Shown here piece by piece: positions 53,917 to 64,000 of a DNA stretch of 64,000 nt. The notes beneath the pieces were generated by a model. The model did no database searches, had not been told where the DNA came from, and saw nothing but the letters and a program-made list of their open reading frames with translations. Every line of letters begins with the position of its first letter. The stretch's first letter is position 1. The translations under genes and the position numbers were made by a program. The DNA is from Agelas oroides (Eukaryota > Porifera > Demospongiae > Agelasida > Agelasidae): positions 1,889,178 to 1,953,177 of the forward strand of contig OX422203.1 in assembly GCA_949130485.1 (NCBI GenBank). Direction: 5' to 3'.

Positions 53917-56900
53917 TGTGTGTATGTGTGTGTATGCGTGTGTGCATGTGTGTGCAATGCATGCAGTGTGGGATAACAGAAAGCAAATATGTTCTTTCCT
54001 CATTCTCAATATGTGTGTGTATGTCATGGCATTCTGTGAAATAATTATGTGTGTCATCTTTGTAGTGTGCAAGTGATGTGTTCCGACTGGTGAAGTACGA
54101 CCTGTGCAGAGCATTTAAGGGGCTGAACAGAGTTCAACCAATGCTGGTGGAGAGGCACAATGCTGCTCCGGGGATGTTCCTGGTGGGGAAATGTTAATTA
54201 ACTAACGGGGATGTTCCTGGTGGGGAAATGTTAATTAACTAACGAGGATGTTCCTGGTGGGGAAATGTTAATTAACTAACGGGGATGTTCCTGGTGGGGA
54301 AATGTTAATTAACTAACGAGGATGTTCCTGGTGGGGAAATGCTGATTAACTAATGGGGGTGTTCCTGGTAGGGAAATGTTAATTAACTAACCACATAGAC
54401 TGCCTGTGCCAGTCAGAGAACTGTAGATATAGTTTAAAAATTGACTAATCAGAATTTTGGAGAGGCTAGGATTTCACCAATCAGAGGGCAGCTCAAACCA
54501 TGGATTTACAGTGCTGGTTTTAGTTGTTCTACGTCTGTGTAGCCTCATTCCCAGGCCTTTCGCACCATCCAGTTTGTGATCACTGACACAGCCTGGTTCC
54601 TAGGTGCCCAGTTGTTGCAATATGCACAAACAGTGACATCATTCCTCATTCCTCCCTCCACCCTGCCTTTGTGTCTTTTCCTTCTGGCCTCCCTTCCTCT
54701 GTCCAGATGTACCTGGGAGGTCGGCTGGTCCACGCAGACTACATGTTCAATGGCTATGGCACCACCAAGAGAGACTTCATGAAACAGGTGAGGATGTGGC
54801 CTCATTCCCAGACCCTCCAACCGCTTACAAGAGCCTGGGAATGAGACTATCAAGGAGATAGCATCCCTCCCTCTAGCCTCCATCCCTCCTTCTAACCTCC
54901 ATCCCTCCCTCTAGCTTCCATCCCTCCCTCTAGCCTCCATCCCTTCCTCTAACCTACATGCTCCCTCTAGCCTCCATCCCTCCCTCTAGCCTCCATGCTC
55001 CCTCTAGCCTCCATCCCTCCCTCTAGCCTCCATCCCTCCCTCTAGCCTCCTTCCCTCCCTCTAGCTCTAGCCTCCATGCTCCCTCTAGCCTCCATCCCTC
55101 CCTGTAGCCTCCATCCCTCCCTCTAACCTCCACACTCCCATAAAACAATGATGAGCTATCTTGTTATACTTTCTGTGCCATTGCAGATCCAACAGTGCAT
55201 GGAGGAGGGCAGAAAGGGTCATTTTCTCCCTTCAGACTTCAAATTCAGCCGGCGAACTGGTACCAAGATCCCAGGGGGCTCCACGTGGGCCTATCCTCTT
55301 GCTGGAGTCCTTGAGGACCTGGTCCCATTCACACCAGCCGATTCCCACTCTGGCTCCAGTTCCCAGCAGAGTTTTGTGGCCCCTGAGGGCTCCAGAATGT
55401 CCATGACAGCCGAGTCAAAGTTGACCATGGACTACCTCAGGTGAGATGATTGTTTTTGTCTCTTTGTATTAAAGGTTTCACATGATAAAATCTAAGTTAA
55501 CCCCCAAAATTGGAGAATCCTGCCTCAGCTGGAAACAATGACCCTGGAATCTAAGATAACAAAAAGAATTTACCCAAGCTAGAATTTTGGATACATTTGG
55601 GTTAACAAGCTTGGTGTGTGACTGGAACATTTAGTACCACTTGGACAGTGTATATAGATGATTGTGAGGGCTGGTGGCTGTCTGATGGTTTTAGTTCAGT
55701 GGGCAGAGCACTGGCAGCTCAAGATTTGATTCGCAGCACCTGTTTTTCACTTTCACAAAATGAAATGTCTTTATAAAGTAAATTGCAGTAACTTGGTAAC
55801 TTCAGTTCACTAATACAAGATGCAAGTTACTCCAGTCCCAGGGAAGAAGGGAGTATGGGGACAGGGGAGAAGAGGGAGAAGAGGGAAGGGGAGGAAGGGA
55901 GAAGGGGAGAAGAGGAAAGGGGGGAGGGGAGGGGAGGGGAGGGGAGGAGGGGGAGGGGGAATGTACCAAGGACTTGGCAATAATATTGTGGATGTCAGTG
56001 TGGATCTGGAGTACTACCATCATTCATGAAGGCCAACAACTCACCAAGTTATATACACAACAATGCACGCTATTTCCTTAGAGATTATTGTAAAACAAAC
56101 AATCCGTCTCTGTCATCACTCAGCAAATATTTGTGCATGCATGTGAGTCCCCTCGTCATCCTCCATTACACACACGTCTGACCTCAATACTGTGCCTGTT
56201 TTGAGTTCTTATTGTAGGTTAATTGCCCCCTTCACTTCCAATAGCAGACTGCAACTTTGAAGTAATACTACTCTTGAGCCCAGACCCCCCTCCAAAGAGG
56301 AAAAGGGGAATCTGGTATCATCTGGTTGCCTGTGGTTATGTAATATGTACTGTAGGTTCAGGAGGACTATATCAAGGATGAGCTCAACACATACATTCAC
56401 ATCATCTGGTTGCCTGTGGTTATGTACATGTACTGTAGGTTCAATTGCCCCCTTCACTCCCAATAGCAGACTGCAACTTTGAAGTAATACTACTCTTGAA
56501 CCCAGACCCCCCTCCAAAGAGGAAAAGGGGAATCTGGTAAATATAGTACATCATGAAAACATGGGCTAACTGATTTTGCAGAATTTGCTTGCTGGGCTTC
56601 AGTAAATTGGAAGTGTGCTATATAAGTAGGTGTTTAAAGGTGTGATGAGTAAAGCTAAGTGGTTTGCAGTGAGGAAGCGTAGTCCAGGTGAGATGATTGC
56701 CACATCAGCCAATCAGATTGTGCCGCCAAAATGTTGTACTATGTTCACCAGACCCCCCCTCTCCTCTTTGGAGGGGGGGGGTCTGGGTTTGAGACTAAAG
56801 TCATACTAGTGTAAGTATACCTATACGGAACATTAGCCCTGTTTCCAGGCCGTTTCGGTCACAAAAACATATGACTGACAAGGCTGGCTGTGAGTGACAG

Positions 56901-57742
56901 GCAGCAGAATGTACGGTGGTGAGGTTTGCTTCAGGTAAGCGCCTGGCATGAGTGCTCATACATAGCAGGGATTCCCCTGCTAGCTCATGATCATGTGAAG
57001 CTTTAATAGCCCATGCCCGTGTAGCCATAGTAGTCTGGCTGGCCGTGACGAATAGCTGCATGTCAGCATGTGTGGTCACTTACATGTGGGCATTTTAAAT
57101 GCAATTTGCTACTCACTCGTCCCAGGATGTGCAGCATCTTTCTGGTCATGCTCCCGACTGTGAATATGCAACGTGATCAAATGTATTAGAAGGAAATTGA
57201 GTTAGTGGGTGGTCAGTCTAATAGGTAGTTGTAACACGACGTGATTGGTTAACTCCCGGCTGTGAATATGCAACATGATCAAGTACTAGAAGGAAATGGA
57301 ATTGATTGTTGGTGTAACAGGGTTGCCGACTGGTGGTAGAAGAGTGCTCCTGTACAACAGAGCAAGTGCAAGGAGGAAATCGAGTTCCTCCTGGCCATGA
57401 ATATACAACATGACTTAGGTGATAGATTCCTAGCTGTGAATAAGCAAATTTCTCCTCACTATGAATATGCCATGTGACCAGGGTGGTAGACGGAAATCTC
57501 ATGCCTTAAATTTTTCCAGCCATAAATACAGTTGAGCTGTCACATTAATGGCAAACACAAATGAACTCTTGACTCCAAGGGGCGCACCCTCACTGCTTTG
57601 GGGTTTTGACAGTGCAGACAATGGTGGTGATTTTAGTAATTACACAAAGATGATCTTAGAGCTTTGTCTGTGAATATACATGAGCTACCACTATACAAAC
57701 ATGAGGGACCCCCTTGACCCTAAGGGCCGCCAACCTCGCTGA

Positions 57743-57791
<49 letters not shown>

Positions 57792-57901
57792 TCTCAACGG
57801 GTGACGTCTTACAGCTGTCTGTCTGTTCTGGCCTGGAATCCTTCTCACAAGTCAGCAACCTCTTGGCATCAGCTGTGTCAGTACGAGCCAGGGAGAGCTA
57901 A
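45412..57901 (+). CDS. C3orf20: C3orf20-like protein with FAM194 domain
   Basis: Uncharacterised protein; relatives occur across animals, no reaction known to me. Twenty exons: 45412-46396, 46579-46653, 47007-47078, 47345-47435, 48061-48315, 48696-48897, 49397-49465, 49683-49811, 49933-49992, 50063-50149, 50966-51224, 52269-52434, 52630-52731, 52839-52916, 53251-53358, 53746-53830, 54066-54182, 54707-54787, 55187-55440, 57790-57901. All phases match, giving 1128 residues. Residues 1-350 are basic and low in recognisable domains. About 480-615 resemble the FAM194 domain (VLPDGSTCCNYYSGRQAVC, GYFTPTGQACCYYRSGRLHM, RKWVWPLP). About 840-1035 carry KCGCP, DLEYDIFLQSHVPKDQLLIV, FRLVKYDLCRAF, VERHNAAPGMFLMYLGGRLV and LPSDFKFS, the C-terminal region I recall from C3orf20. 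Exon 1 could start earlier at the in-frame codon 45295. The donor at 46397 (GTGAAT) is the weakest junction. Several splice sites lie in microsatellites. Confidence 0.8.
46780..47000. repeat. CT-rich low-complexity intron tract
   Basis: Irregular CTTCC/CCTCT sequence precedes the acceptor of exon 3 of the C3orf20-like gene. Similar tracts precede exons 6 (48320-48690) and 8 (49550-49680). Confidence 0.7.
48008..48049. repeat. (CA)n microsatellite near exon 5
   Basis: About 40 bp of CA repeat, then AAAATGTTACAG, the acceptor of exon 5 of the C3orf20-like gene. Confidence 0.9.
49096..49121 (+). ncRNA. Possible decayed hammerhead-ribozyme core
   Basis: CTGACAA, then GGCC-CAATTA-GGCC, then GAAAC. 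This matches the hammerhead layout CUGANGA - stem II - GAAA except A for G in the first box. ACAGTC (49124-49129) can pair with GACTGT (about 49054) as a third stem. It is bounded by direct repeats GGACTAACA...CAGGATAGAT (49064-49081, 49262-49284). It could be the remains of a ribozyme-bearing retroelement in the intron before exon 7, or coincidence. Confidence 0.3.
50404..50665 (+). mobile_element. tRNA-derived SINE enclosed by 43-bp inverted repeats
   Basis: TAGCTCAGTGG (50557-50567) matches an RNA polymerase III A box and GGTTCAATTCC (50600-50610) a B box, 43 bp apart as in tRNAs. Flanking it are inverted arms 50404-50447 and 50623-50665 (GAGATTTAGATGTTATGAGG and its complement). The tRNA-like part does not fold into a full cloverleaf by eye. 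A relative lies at 55613. It sits in intron 10 of the C3orf20-like gene. Confidence 0.7.
51760..51880. mobile_element. Foldback MITE
   Basis: ATAATGCATGGTAGGCTGGG and the inverse of ATAATGTATGGTAGTCTGGG bracket a centre of about 65 bp. It lies in intron 11 of the C3orf20-like gene. Confidence 0.65.
52186..52268. repeat. (CA)n microsatellite ending at a splice acceptor
   Basis: Two CA tracts separated by TCACACACATACATG. The last CACACATAG is the acceptor of exon 12 of the C3orf20-like gene. Confidence 0.92.
52967..53230. repeat. (CCCT)n microsatellite
   Basis: About 250 bp of CCCT repeat with CTCTATTCCTCCCTC words at both ends (52977 and 53189). It gives the pyrimidine tract for exon 15 (acceptor at 53250) of the C3orf20-like gene. 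Confidence 0.95.
53487..53582. repeat. Hairpin MITE, TAGCCTCGTTCCCAG family
   Basis: TAGCCTCACTCCCAGGCCTT and the inverse AAGGCCTGAGAACAAGGCTA, with CCACCATCCA / TGGACAGTGG inside. It lies in intron 15 of the C3orf20-like gene. Confidence 0.75.
53831..53960. repeat. (GT)n microsatellite starting at a splice donor
   Basis: GT repeat of about 115 bp with a few interruptions begins at the first base of the intron after exon 16 of the C3orf20-like gene. The donor is therefore GTGTGTGT. Confidence 0.92.
54170..54391. repeat. 37-bp minisatellite that copies an exon end and its donor
   Basis: Six units start at 54170, 54207, 54244, 54281, 54318 and 54355. Each reads GGGGATGTTCCTG then GTGGGGAAATGTTAATTAAC. 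The first unit contains the true end of exon 17 (54182) and its GTGGGG donor; the others repeat the same junction inside the intron. Confidence 0.93.
54868..55140. repeat. CTAGCCTCCATCCCTCC minisatellite
   Basis: About fifteen imperfect units of CTCTAGCCTCCATCCCTCC, some shortened to CTCTAGCCTCCATGCTCC, in intron 18 of the C3orf20-like gene. Confidence 0.9.
55613..55760 (+). mobile_element. tRNA-derived SINE, second copy
   Basis: Shares GATTGTGAGGGCTGGTGG and the following A-box-like TTAGTTCAGTGGGCAGAGCA with the element at 50404, then AGATTTGATTCGCAGC, a weak B box. The inverted arms of the first copy are absent. Confidence 0.6.
55852..55962. repeat. GA-rich microsatellite
   Basis: GGGGA/GAAGGGAGA repeats in the last intron of the C3orf20-like gene. 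Confidence 0.85.
56219..56545. repeat. Tandem duplication with a matching inverted piece
   Basis: CAATAGCAGACTGCAACTTT...GGAAAAGGGGAATCTGGT occurs twice (about 56236-56320 and 56459-56540), with TCATCTGGTTGCCTGTGGTT also twice. A hairpin of GACCCCCCCTCTCCTCTTTG and its complement follows at about 56748-56797. Confidence 0.8.
57147..57500. repeat. Diffuse repeat with GTGAATATGCAACRTGA
   Basis: CTGTGAATATGCAACGTGAT, CTGTGAATATGCAACATGAT and further variants recur about every 60-110 bp with AGAAGGAAAT words between. No coding sense. Confidence 0.5.
57747..57789. repeat. (CA)n microsatellite ending at a splice acceptor
   Basis: About 20 CA units whose final CACACAG is the acceptor of the last exon of the C3orf20-like gene. 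Confidence 0.92.
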
Positions 57902-59000
57902 CCAAGGTCAGAGAAGCTAGCACACAAGAATGCTACTACTGGGCCTAGGTTATACAGTGTACAGGTATCTTACATTTTTACATTTACATTTTTATAGTTT
58001 ACATTTTAGTTTGTTTGTTTTTGTTTGTTTGTTTGTTTGTTTGTTTGTTTTACTTTGTTAATGCACATTAGCATGTCTTTTCTCTTGGTTTTCATTGGTT
58101 GTATTTTTTTTTATCTTGTGTGTGGTAGTTGCTATGTGCCTTCAAATTACAAAATGTCTATTGTCAGAATGACTACTGCTCGAAATGATTTAGAAGTTGT
58201 TATTGTCAACCATTCAGAAGTGAGATGATGTGACTTGTACATTAGTTGACAATTTCACAGCTTCTTAGGTGGTTGGTACCCTTGCCTTTGATCACATCAC
58301 AAAATGACATTACCATTTGTACTGTATTGCTGCAACCACCAGCACTAGTCTTGAAGGCCTGCACGGACCAATATCAGATTGCCCATGGTGGTGGACTGAT
58401 CAAAACTACTGGAAGACGTCATAACCCATGCAGTTGAATTTACATCAGAGCACCACCCATTTCTTTATCACCATAGCCCCGTTTACACGAGGCCTTTAAC
58501 CCGGATCCCAATCTGAATTAAATTAAGTTAAAACAGCTGTACACTGCAGTATCACACAAAACATACAGGGATAGAACTACATACAAGCTGCCAACCTGTA
58601 ACAGATATCGTGTCTTATTCTGCTTCACAACACGGTGATAATGAACGGTGGCCACGGGGTCGTGACAATTATTGGACAAAATCTGTAACACACATCACCC
58701 TTCAGGGATGGATGGCTGGTTGACGAAGCTACATGCATGGTGTATATGAGTGGCTCAGCAAGACAAGGCATGTAGTCTCGTTCCCAGACTATTTTTTCAT
58801 GTGGAAAATGGTCTGGGAACGAGACTAACAAGGCATGCTTGAGAACTAGTCAACTCCAGTCACATAATTATACAAGCACATTGGATGCATAAAATATTAA
58901 TAATTTGGCCAGCCAACAAATTAATGCAATCAATCAAGGAAATAGAGGAGAAAAGAAAGTAACCATAATTTCCATAATTATAATATGAATAGCAAAACCA
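57902..59000. other. Intergenic region between convergent genes
   Basis: 3' region of the C3orf20-like gene and downstream of the ZU5 gene. It holds a (GTTT)n microsatellite at 58011-58050 and a hairpin MITE at 58770-58829. No gene is recognised, and no clear AATAAA is seen for the plus-strand gene. Confidence 0.5.
58770..58829. repeat. Hairpin MITE, TAGCCTCGTTCCCAG family
   Basis: TAGTCTCGTTCCCAGACTAT and ATGGTCTGGGAACGAGACTA are inverted copies with a very short loop; the cleanest hairpin of the family in this window. Confidence 0.8.
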
Positions 59001-59006
59001 TTTATT
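59001..59006 (-). terminator. Poly(A) signal of the ZU5 gene
   Basis: AATAAA on the minus strand, about 230 bp past the stop codon at 59238. Confidence 0.5.
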
Positions 59007-59237
59007 ATTTGATGTATACACATAGGTGATACAAACACAGGCAAAAGTGACTTAAAATATTTTTTTCACTGCAAAAAAATAATGCATACAAAAGTGACAT
59101 AGCCACAAAAGTCTCAACTAACACAAGTGTGGACATAAATCATGCAAGCGATGTACGTTGTACTCAAGGCAGTATAACGTATGTCCATACTACATAAAGA
59201 CAATCTGGATAGAGTCGAGAGCTCTAGGATATGAATA

Positions 59238-62200
59238 TCAAGATTGATGCGTGTCTGAACTGGATGATTCAGGAGAATACCTGCCATTCCTGTTTGACAG
59301 GTTCATCTCCGTGATGCTCTCCCAGACTTCACCCTCACGCTGACAAAATCTACTCACAGTCAATTTTCCACTGAGCAACTGGTCTGATTCAGACGTCAAC
59401 TTGACCCACTTTTCACAAATTCGGTTGTGGGTCTGTTGAACTTCGAACTCATAGTTCAAATCCTTCTGCCCTGCGCTTGCATCCGGTGCAAAATTCCCCT
59501 GTAGAGCAAGCTGCAATCTTTCCCCTGGCCATGCCTGTACTGTGTGTGGGAAAGCAATCGGCACATGGTGCTGAGGCTTCAAGTCTTCCTGGTGGAGAGG
59601 CTCGCCATTTGCTTTGCAAGGCACCACAAAGACAGCAATCTGGATGACATCGTCTGGATATGTCTGGCTGCAGACGCTGAAGTGAAGAACAACTGGGTCA
59701 ATTGAGAGTGATTTCATGGCCATCTGGGCAATTTTCGAGACATCCAGCTGCACTAGAGTGACTGCAAGCCATCCCATTCGATCTGTTGAAATGTGGACCT
59801 GGTTTCCAGACACCGAGACTTGTGAGTGCAAGTCGTCCGTGATGTCTTGCCAGTGGCGGAGATAGTTACTCTGCAGGAGTCGTATGACTGACTTAGACCC
59901 AATGAGCAGAGGTTCAGGCAGAGACGACTGGACGGTGATTGGCTTTTCAAAGTGGTCTGCAGCCATGTTGCACTGTAGGTGCATTGCGGTGACGATTTGA
60001 ACAGTGTTGTCCCATCCGGTCGAGTGTAGCATGGAATCAAGTTGCTTTTTATCTGGTTTACTGATGGTGATTTTAGTGGCAGTTTTGAGGGCATCAGGGG
60101 GAACTGTGATGACGGTTGAGTTGTAGTACAGGGTACCTCCTTCTGGAGTGAGTGTGTCACTTTCCTCACGTGACTTTTCTTGCAGTCTTGACCTTCTGCT
60201 GCGTCGATCTGTGGGGAGGGAGGGAGGGAGGGAGGGAGGGAGGGAGGGAGAGTGAATAGAGTGCAGCTACACTATTACCACGTGTTATGGTTGTCAACAT
60301 GCACAGAATTGCTCACTACCCACAATCTGATGCAACACAGCTATGAACCTGATAGCTTTGAAGTGCCAAGTATATTGTAGTATATGTAACCTTAACAGTT
60401 TGTTAAAACTATAGACCTTACGCAATGCGTGTCGTTTTCGTCCAAACCTGAATGTGTACCACCATTTTGAGTGGCAAGAAGCTATGGCGGACTGTACAGT
60501 AGGCTCCACAAATTGCATGAGTACAAGAGCTGATTCACATTTCCACCAATAATGCATAAGATCTCAACAGGACCTACAGCTTACAGGAGCCAACAAGCTA
60601 CCTTCATAGACAGTGTGAGCTTGCAAACTGCACTGCTCTACTTTAAACCGTTGCAAACACTCTTTCTTGTCACTCAAAATGGCAGAGTAATATCATGAGG
60701 TCCATAGTATGAATATTCTCATTGACATGCATTTCAAGGAGGAGTGTTTCAGGGTCACATGTACAAGCGCTCGGATATCGACTAAAATGATATCATAGTC
60801 ATATGTACAATCAGTCAAGCATGTACGGCACTTACTGTGTTTACACTGGCTGATGATCTTCTTGATGTCGAGCTCCTTCTTAAGCTGTTTCACTAGCTGC
60901 AACATGCGGGGCATCTTCACGACCCCTGGTGTGCTCTCGTACACTTCCACCAACTGTGTGGCACCGTTGAACATTGTGAGCACTGGGATCAGGGAGGTGG
61001 TGTCTCTGGGAGGGGGGAGGAAGGTGGATTGGAGGAAAGGAGGAGAGGCAGGGGAGAAGAAGAGGAGAATCATATAGGATTCACTATAGAACAAAACTCA
61101 CACATTGAAGTCATTGATTTTCTTACTGAGGCTGACTATGCACCACGATTATGAAACATCAACCTTATTAATAATCTGCCGTTGTGTCATCATTGTGACT
61201 GCCAGGTTGAACCAAATAGTGTTCCATGGTCTATTTCAATCACATTATTCAAAGCACTGCATCACTGCACTTCCGTTAACTGCAGAGCTCATATGCGCAA
61301 TTATGCAACAATAAATCAAGCATGTGTGAGCCCCGCTCTTAACAAAAATTGAGTGATATAGCACTTGCAACAATAAATCAAGCAAGCATGTGAGCCCCGC
61401 CCTTAACAAACATTGAGTGATATAGCACTTGCAACAATAAATCAAGCATGTGAGCCCCGCCCTTAACAAACATTGAGTGATATAGCACTTGCAACAATAA
61501 ATCAAGCATGTGAGCCCCGCCCTTAACAAACATTGAGTGATATAGCACTTGCAACAATAAATCAAGCATGTAAGAGCCCCGCCCTTAACAAACATTGAGT
61601 GATATAGCACTTGCAACAATAAATCAAGCACGTATGAGCCCCGCCCTTAACAAACATTGAGTGATATAGCACTTGCAACAATAAATCAAGCACGTATGAG
61701 CCCCGCCCTTAACAAACATTGAGTGATATAGCACTTGCAACAATAAATCAAGCACGTATGAGCCCCGCCCTTAACAAAAGTTGAGAGATACAGCACTTGA
61801 AATATAGTGATGTGGTCAAAGTACACAACTGAGATATTTATCTGGGACTCATATTCAGGACTGTCACAATCAGATTTTTGACTGTTCTAGTGACAACCTT
61901 CATTGGTGCTAAAATCCTTAAAGTCCTTACCCTATTTTCTTCCGCTTGTTGGCAATGATGGCGAGGCAGATGTAGACAAAGGCCTTGATTGGGACACGCT
62001 GGAAGTCAGGGAGATGAAGCGCCTGCGTGAAGATGATCTCAGCCTCCTCTAGTTTGCTCTTCACCACACATTGCAGCCCGTGTGAGATGATGAGTTTCAG
62101 GTTCTCTTCCTGTGAAGGGTGACAGAAGGAGGGGACATGTGAGAGGGGGAGACGAGGGAAAAGGGTCTAACTCAGGGGAGTGGGGAGGGAATGAAGTATG

Positions 62201-62446
62201 GGGTATGATGGGTGAAGGACCAGGAGTGGTGTGGGAGAGGGATGGGATGTGTGAGGAGGTTGGAGGGGTGTGATGGGGAGAGAGATGATATATGATAGAG
62301 TGGTGTATGAGAGAGGAGACAAAGAGGAACGTGTAAGGGGAAGAAAGGGTAGGGGGAGGGGCTCACGAGGAGGGAGGGTGTGTGATCGTGGGGGAGGGTG
62401 ATGATAAAGTGGAGAAGATACACCAGGTGAGTGGTGTATAAAGTGT

Positions 62447-62477
<31 letters not shown>

Positions 62478-64000
62478 GGGGGGGGGAGGGGATTCAAACC
62501 TAACCTTCTGATCAAAATTCCCTGGCATTTGAAACTGTGTGAACTTCCGGGAAGGCCGCCTGGATCCCCGCCTAGATCCAGGGGCACTAGATCCCCGCCT
62601 GGATCCAGGGGCACTGCTTGGGCTACATGAAAGAGTGCCAACAGATCGGCACCAGAGGAGACCAAAACATAAATTGTCAAAGTTCATGTTGAAGAAAATT
62701 AGTGACGAAAACAACAGCTGGCAGTGACTGTTGGTGAACGGTAACAGCTAATAGCCAAACCAGAACAACACAAGTTGATGATTACATAACCAGTGCAGTA
62801 GCAAGCAGTATTTGAGTGCCTCACAGGCAATCTATCAAAAGTGTGCAGATGAAAGTGCGTGCACACTATGTATCTATGTACACTTCTGTTCAGATTGCCT
62901 GCGAGGCCAGAAGTGTGCACAAGAGTACATGTGCATACTGTCTGTGCATACTCATTCATGTGCACACTTATGTCAAGTGAATAGATTGCCTGTGAGGCCA
63001 GAACACTCACTGGTTGTGTAACCACCGACTTTTGTTCTGCTTCACCCACTAAACTTGGGTATTAGCCGTTGCTTGTTTGCTAACAGTCGCTAACCCTATT
63101 TCAGCTTTACTCTCACCTTTTGTGAGCTTTCATCACGGCGTACTTTCTCAAGATGTTCCATGACGCATTTCCATCGAGCGTGGAAACAAACAAATCCAGG
63201 ACAAAGTATTCGTTCATCTCCTTTGACTTGGGGTTGCAGTAAAACCCAGCATTGTCCTCCCAGGATTGCTCCTGCTCAAGAACATGGAGGCCTTTTGTTG
63301 GGTGGAGAACGTGTGGTTGGAACACAGTAGACTGCCGGTGAACGCTGATAGAGAAACCGATTCGGTAAGGTGAGTCATTGGTAACCTTGACCGTAACGGC
63401 TGGCTTGGTTGAGTCAATTCCAGTGATAGCTCCATCGAGGAGTCCAATCGACGAACTGAGTTGAAAATCCACCTTGAGTTTAGGATTCCACATGAGCAGT
63501 GGGTACGTGGTTTTGCCATACATTGCCACGACCATTGTGTTGTCGAGAAAGCTCACGTTCCACTGGTTCTTGTCTGCAACAGGCTTCTTTTCCTCGTGAT
63601 CATCTCCAGAAAACTCGGCCGAACTACTGGAAACAGTCCTAACGACTGGTCGTTTTAAAGCTTTACTATCCTTTCGTTGACGGGTTTGTTGTTTCTTTGA
63701 AGCTATCTCGCTATGTTGTGGTTTAGTCTTGTCGCCATCGCCTAGCTCTGCTTGAACCTCAGTGATCGGGGTAAGGGTACTGTGTTCTCTCTGGTCAACA
63801 ACCTCTTCTGTGAGAGAGGAGCTGGAGGTGGTGGAAGAGAGGATGCTTGCTGACGAAGTGTTTCTCGACTTCCCTGTCGAGTAAGTGGTTGACACCGATG
63901 AACTGCTAGGTGTGTTAGCAATCTTACTAATTGCAAGACTCAGTTGTTGCTGCGTTGACGAGTTGTCCCTTGATCTGTCTGTTGAGGGAATGCTCGACAC
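59238..64000 (-). CDS. ZU5-domain protein with TPR-like segment (5' partial)
   Basis: Minus-strand gene running off the window's right edge. Visible exons: 64000-63117, 62622-62505, 62109-61931, 61005-60836, 60208-59238. Phases agree; 773 residues are visible. Order: Ser-rich and charged residues 1-120; a beta-rich region about 125-290 (WNVSFLDNTMVVAMYGKTTY, VTVKVTNDSPYRIGFSISVH); a short Ser/Arg segment with a duplicated APGSRRGS; a TPR-like helix pair about 334-393 (KLEEAEIIFTQALHLPDF, KAFVYICLAIIANKR); a helical stretch to about 450; then EGGTLYYNSTVITVPPDAL, the typical ZU5 opening, and a beta-rich C-terminus (HISTDRMGWLAVTLVQLD) that may be UPA-like. ZU5-UPA modules occur in ankyrin, UNC5 and PIDD as intracellular scaffold/autoinhibitory units. 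I know no protein with this full order, so function is open. Confidence 0.75.
60214..60250. repeat. (GGGA)n microsatellite
   Basis: Nine GGGA units; on the minus strand a CCCT tract that forms the pyrimidine region before the last exon of the ZU5 gene. Confidence 0.93.
61198..61867. mobile_element. CAGTCCCGG MITE, copy 3, with expanded arm
   Basis: Diverged relative of the elements at 9831 and 12655: GACTGCCAGGTTGAACCAAA at the left, TATCTGGGACTC near the right. The right arm contains about eight tandem units of 60-64 bp (about 61307-61800) with CAACAATAAATCAAGCA, GAGCCCCGCCCTTAACAAA and GAGTGATATAGCACTTG. It lies in the ZU5-gene intron between 61005 and 61931. Confidence 0.75.
62449..62486. 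repeat. GT then poly(G) run
   Basis: A short GT repeat passes into a run of about 26 G. On the minus strand this lies just downstream of the donor of the 62622-62505 exon. Confidence 0.9.

Overview
This is a eukaryotic, metazoan window. Three multi-exon genes have GT-AG introns, vertebrate-recognisable products and long introns full of microsatellites and short inverted-repeat transposons. Gene content (lysine-ketoglutarate reductase, SLC35E3, a C3orf20/FAM194-type protein, a ZU5 protein and a secreted Notch-repeat protein), LINEs of invertebrate type and the repeat style suggest a marine invertebrate, perhaps a sponge or other early-branching animal. That placement is inference; no rRNA or mitochondrial marker is present.

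Layout. 1-13.4 kb: a 12-exon plus-strand gene for a mitochondrial lysine-ketoglutarate reductase (AASS N-terminal half). It ends in a stop codon where the bifunctional enzyme would continue into saccharopine dehydrogenase. Its introns hold a 2.0-kb foldback element, 80-bp perfect-type palindromes, several MITEs and a large CA/CGCA microsatellite that directly forms a splice acceptor. 13.4-15.6 kb: decayed minus-strand remains of a dispersed cysteine-containing gene family. 15.7-35.1 kb: a satellite block. About fifty 192-bp monomers (family A) lie in one orientation and are flanked on both sides by a roughly 205-bp satellite (family B) that is a diverged relative of A in the opposite orientation. 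The A array carries a LINE (itself hit by a 1.0-kb TTAA-flanked element), a 504-bp inverted-repeat element, a second polyadenylated reverse-transcriptase element with a C-terminal nuclease-like domain (11-bp target duplication) and a 200-bp assembly gap. 35.1-36.4 kb: the 3' end of another LINE. 36.7-37.6 kb: an intronless secreted-protein gene. 37.6-39.1 kb: two MITEs.

39.5-42.8 kb: SLC35E3 (minus, 6 exons). 42.8-45.4 kb: 129-bp tandem repeats and a MITE. 45.4-57.9 kb: a 20-exon C3orf20/FAM194-like gene (plus). 59.0-64.0 kb: a minus-strand ZU5-domain gene whose 5' end runs off the window. It faces the C3orf20-like gene tail to tail.

The genes show no obvious shared pathway. The most notable general features are splice sites embedded in microsatellites or minisatellites and satellite DNA with an inverted internal block. 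All exon boundaries were read by eye from reading frame, GT-AG signals and remembered family sequences; they need transcript support.
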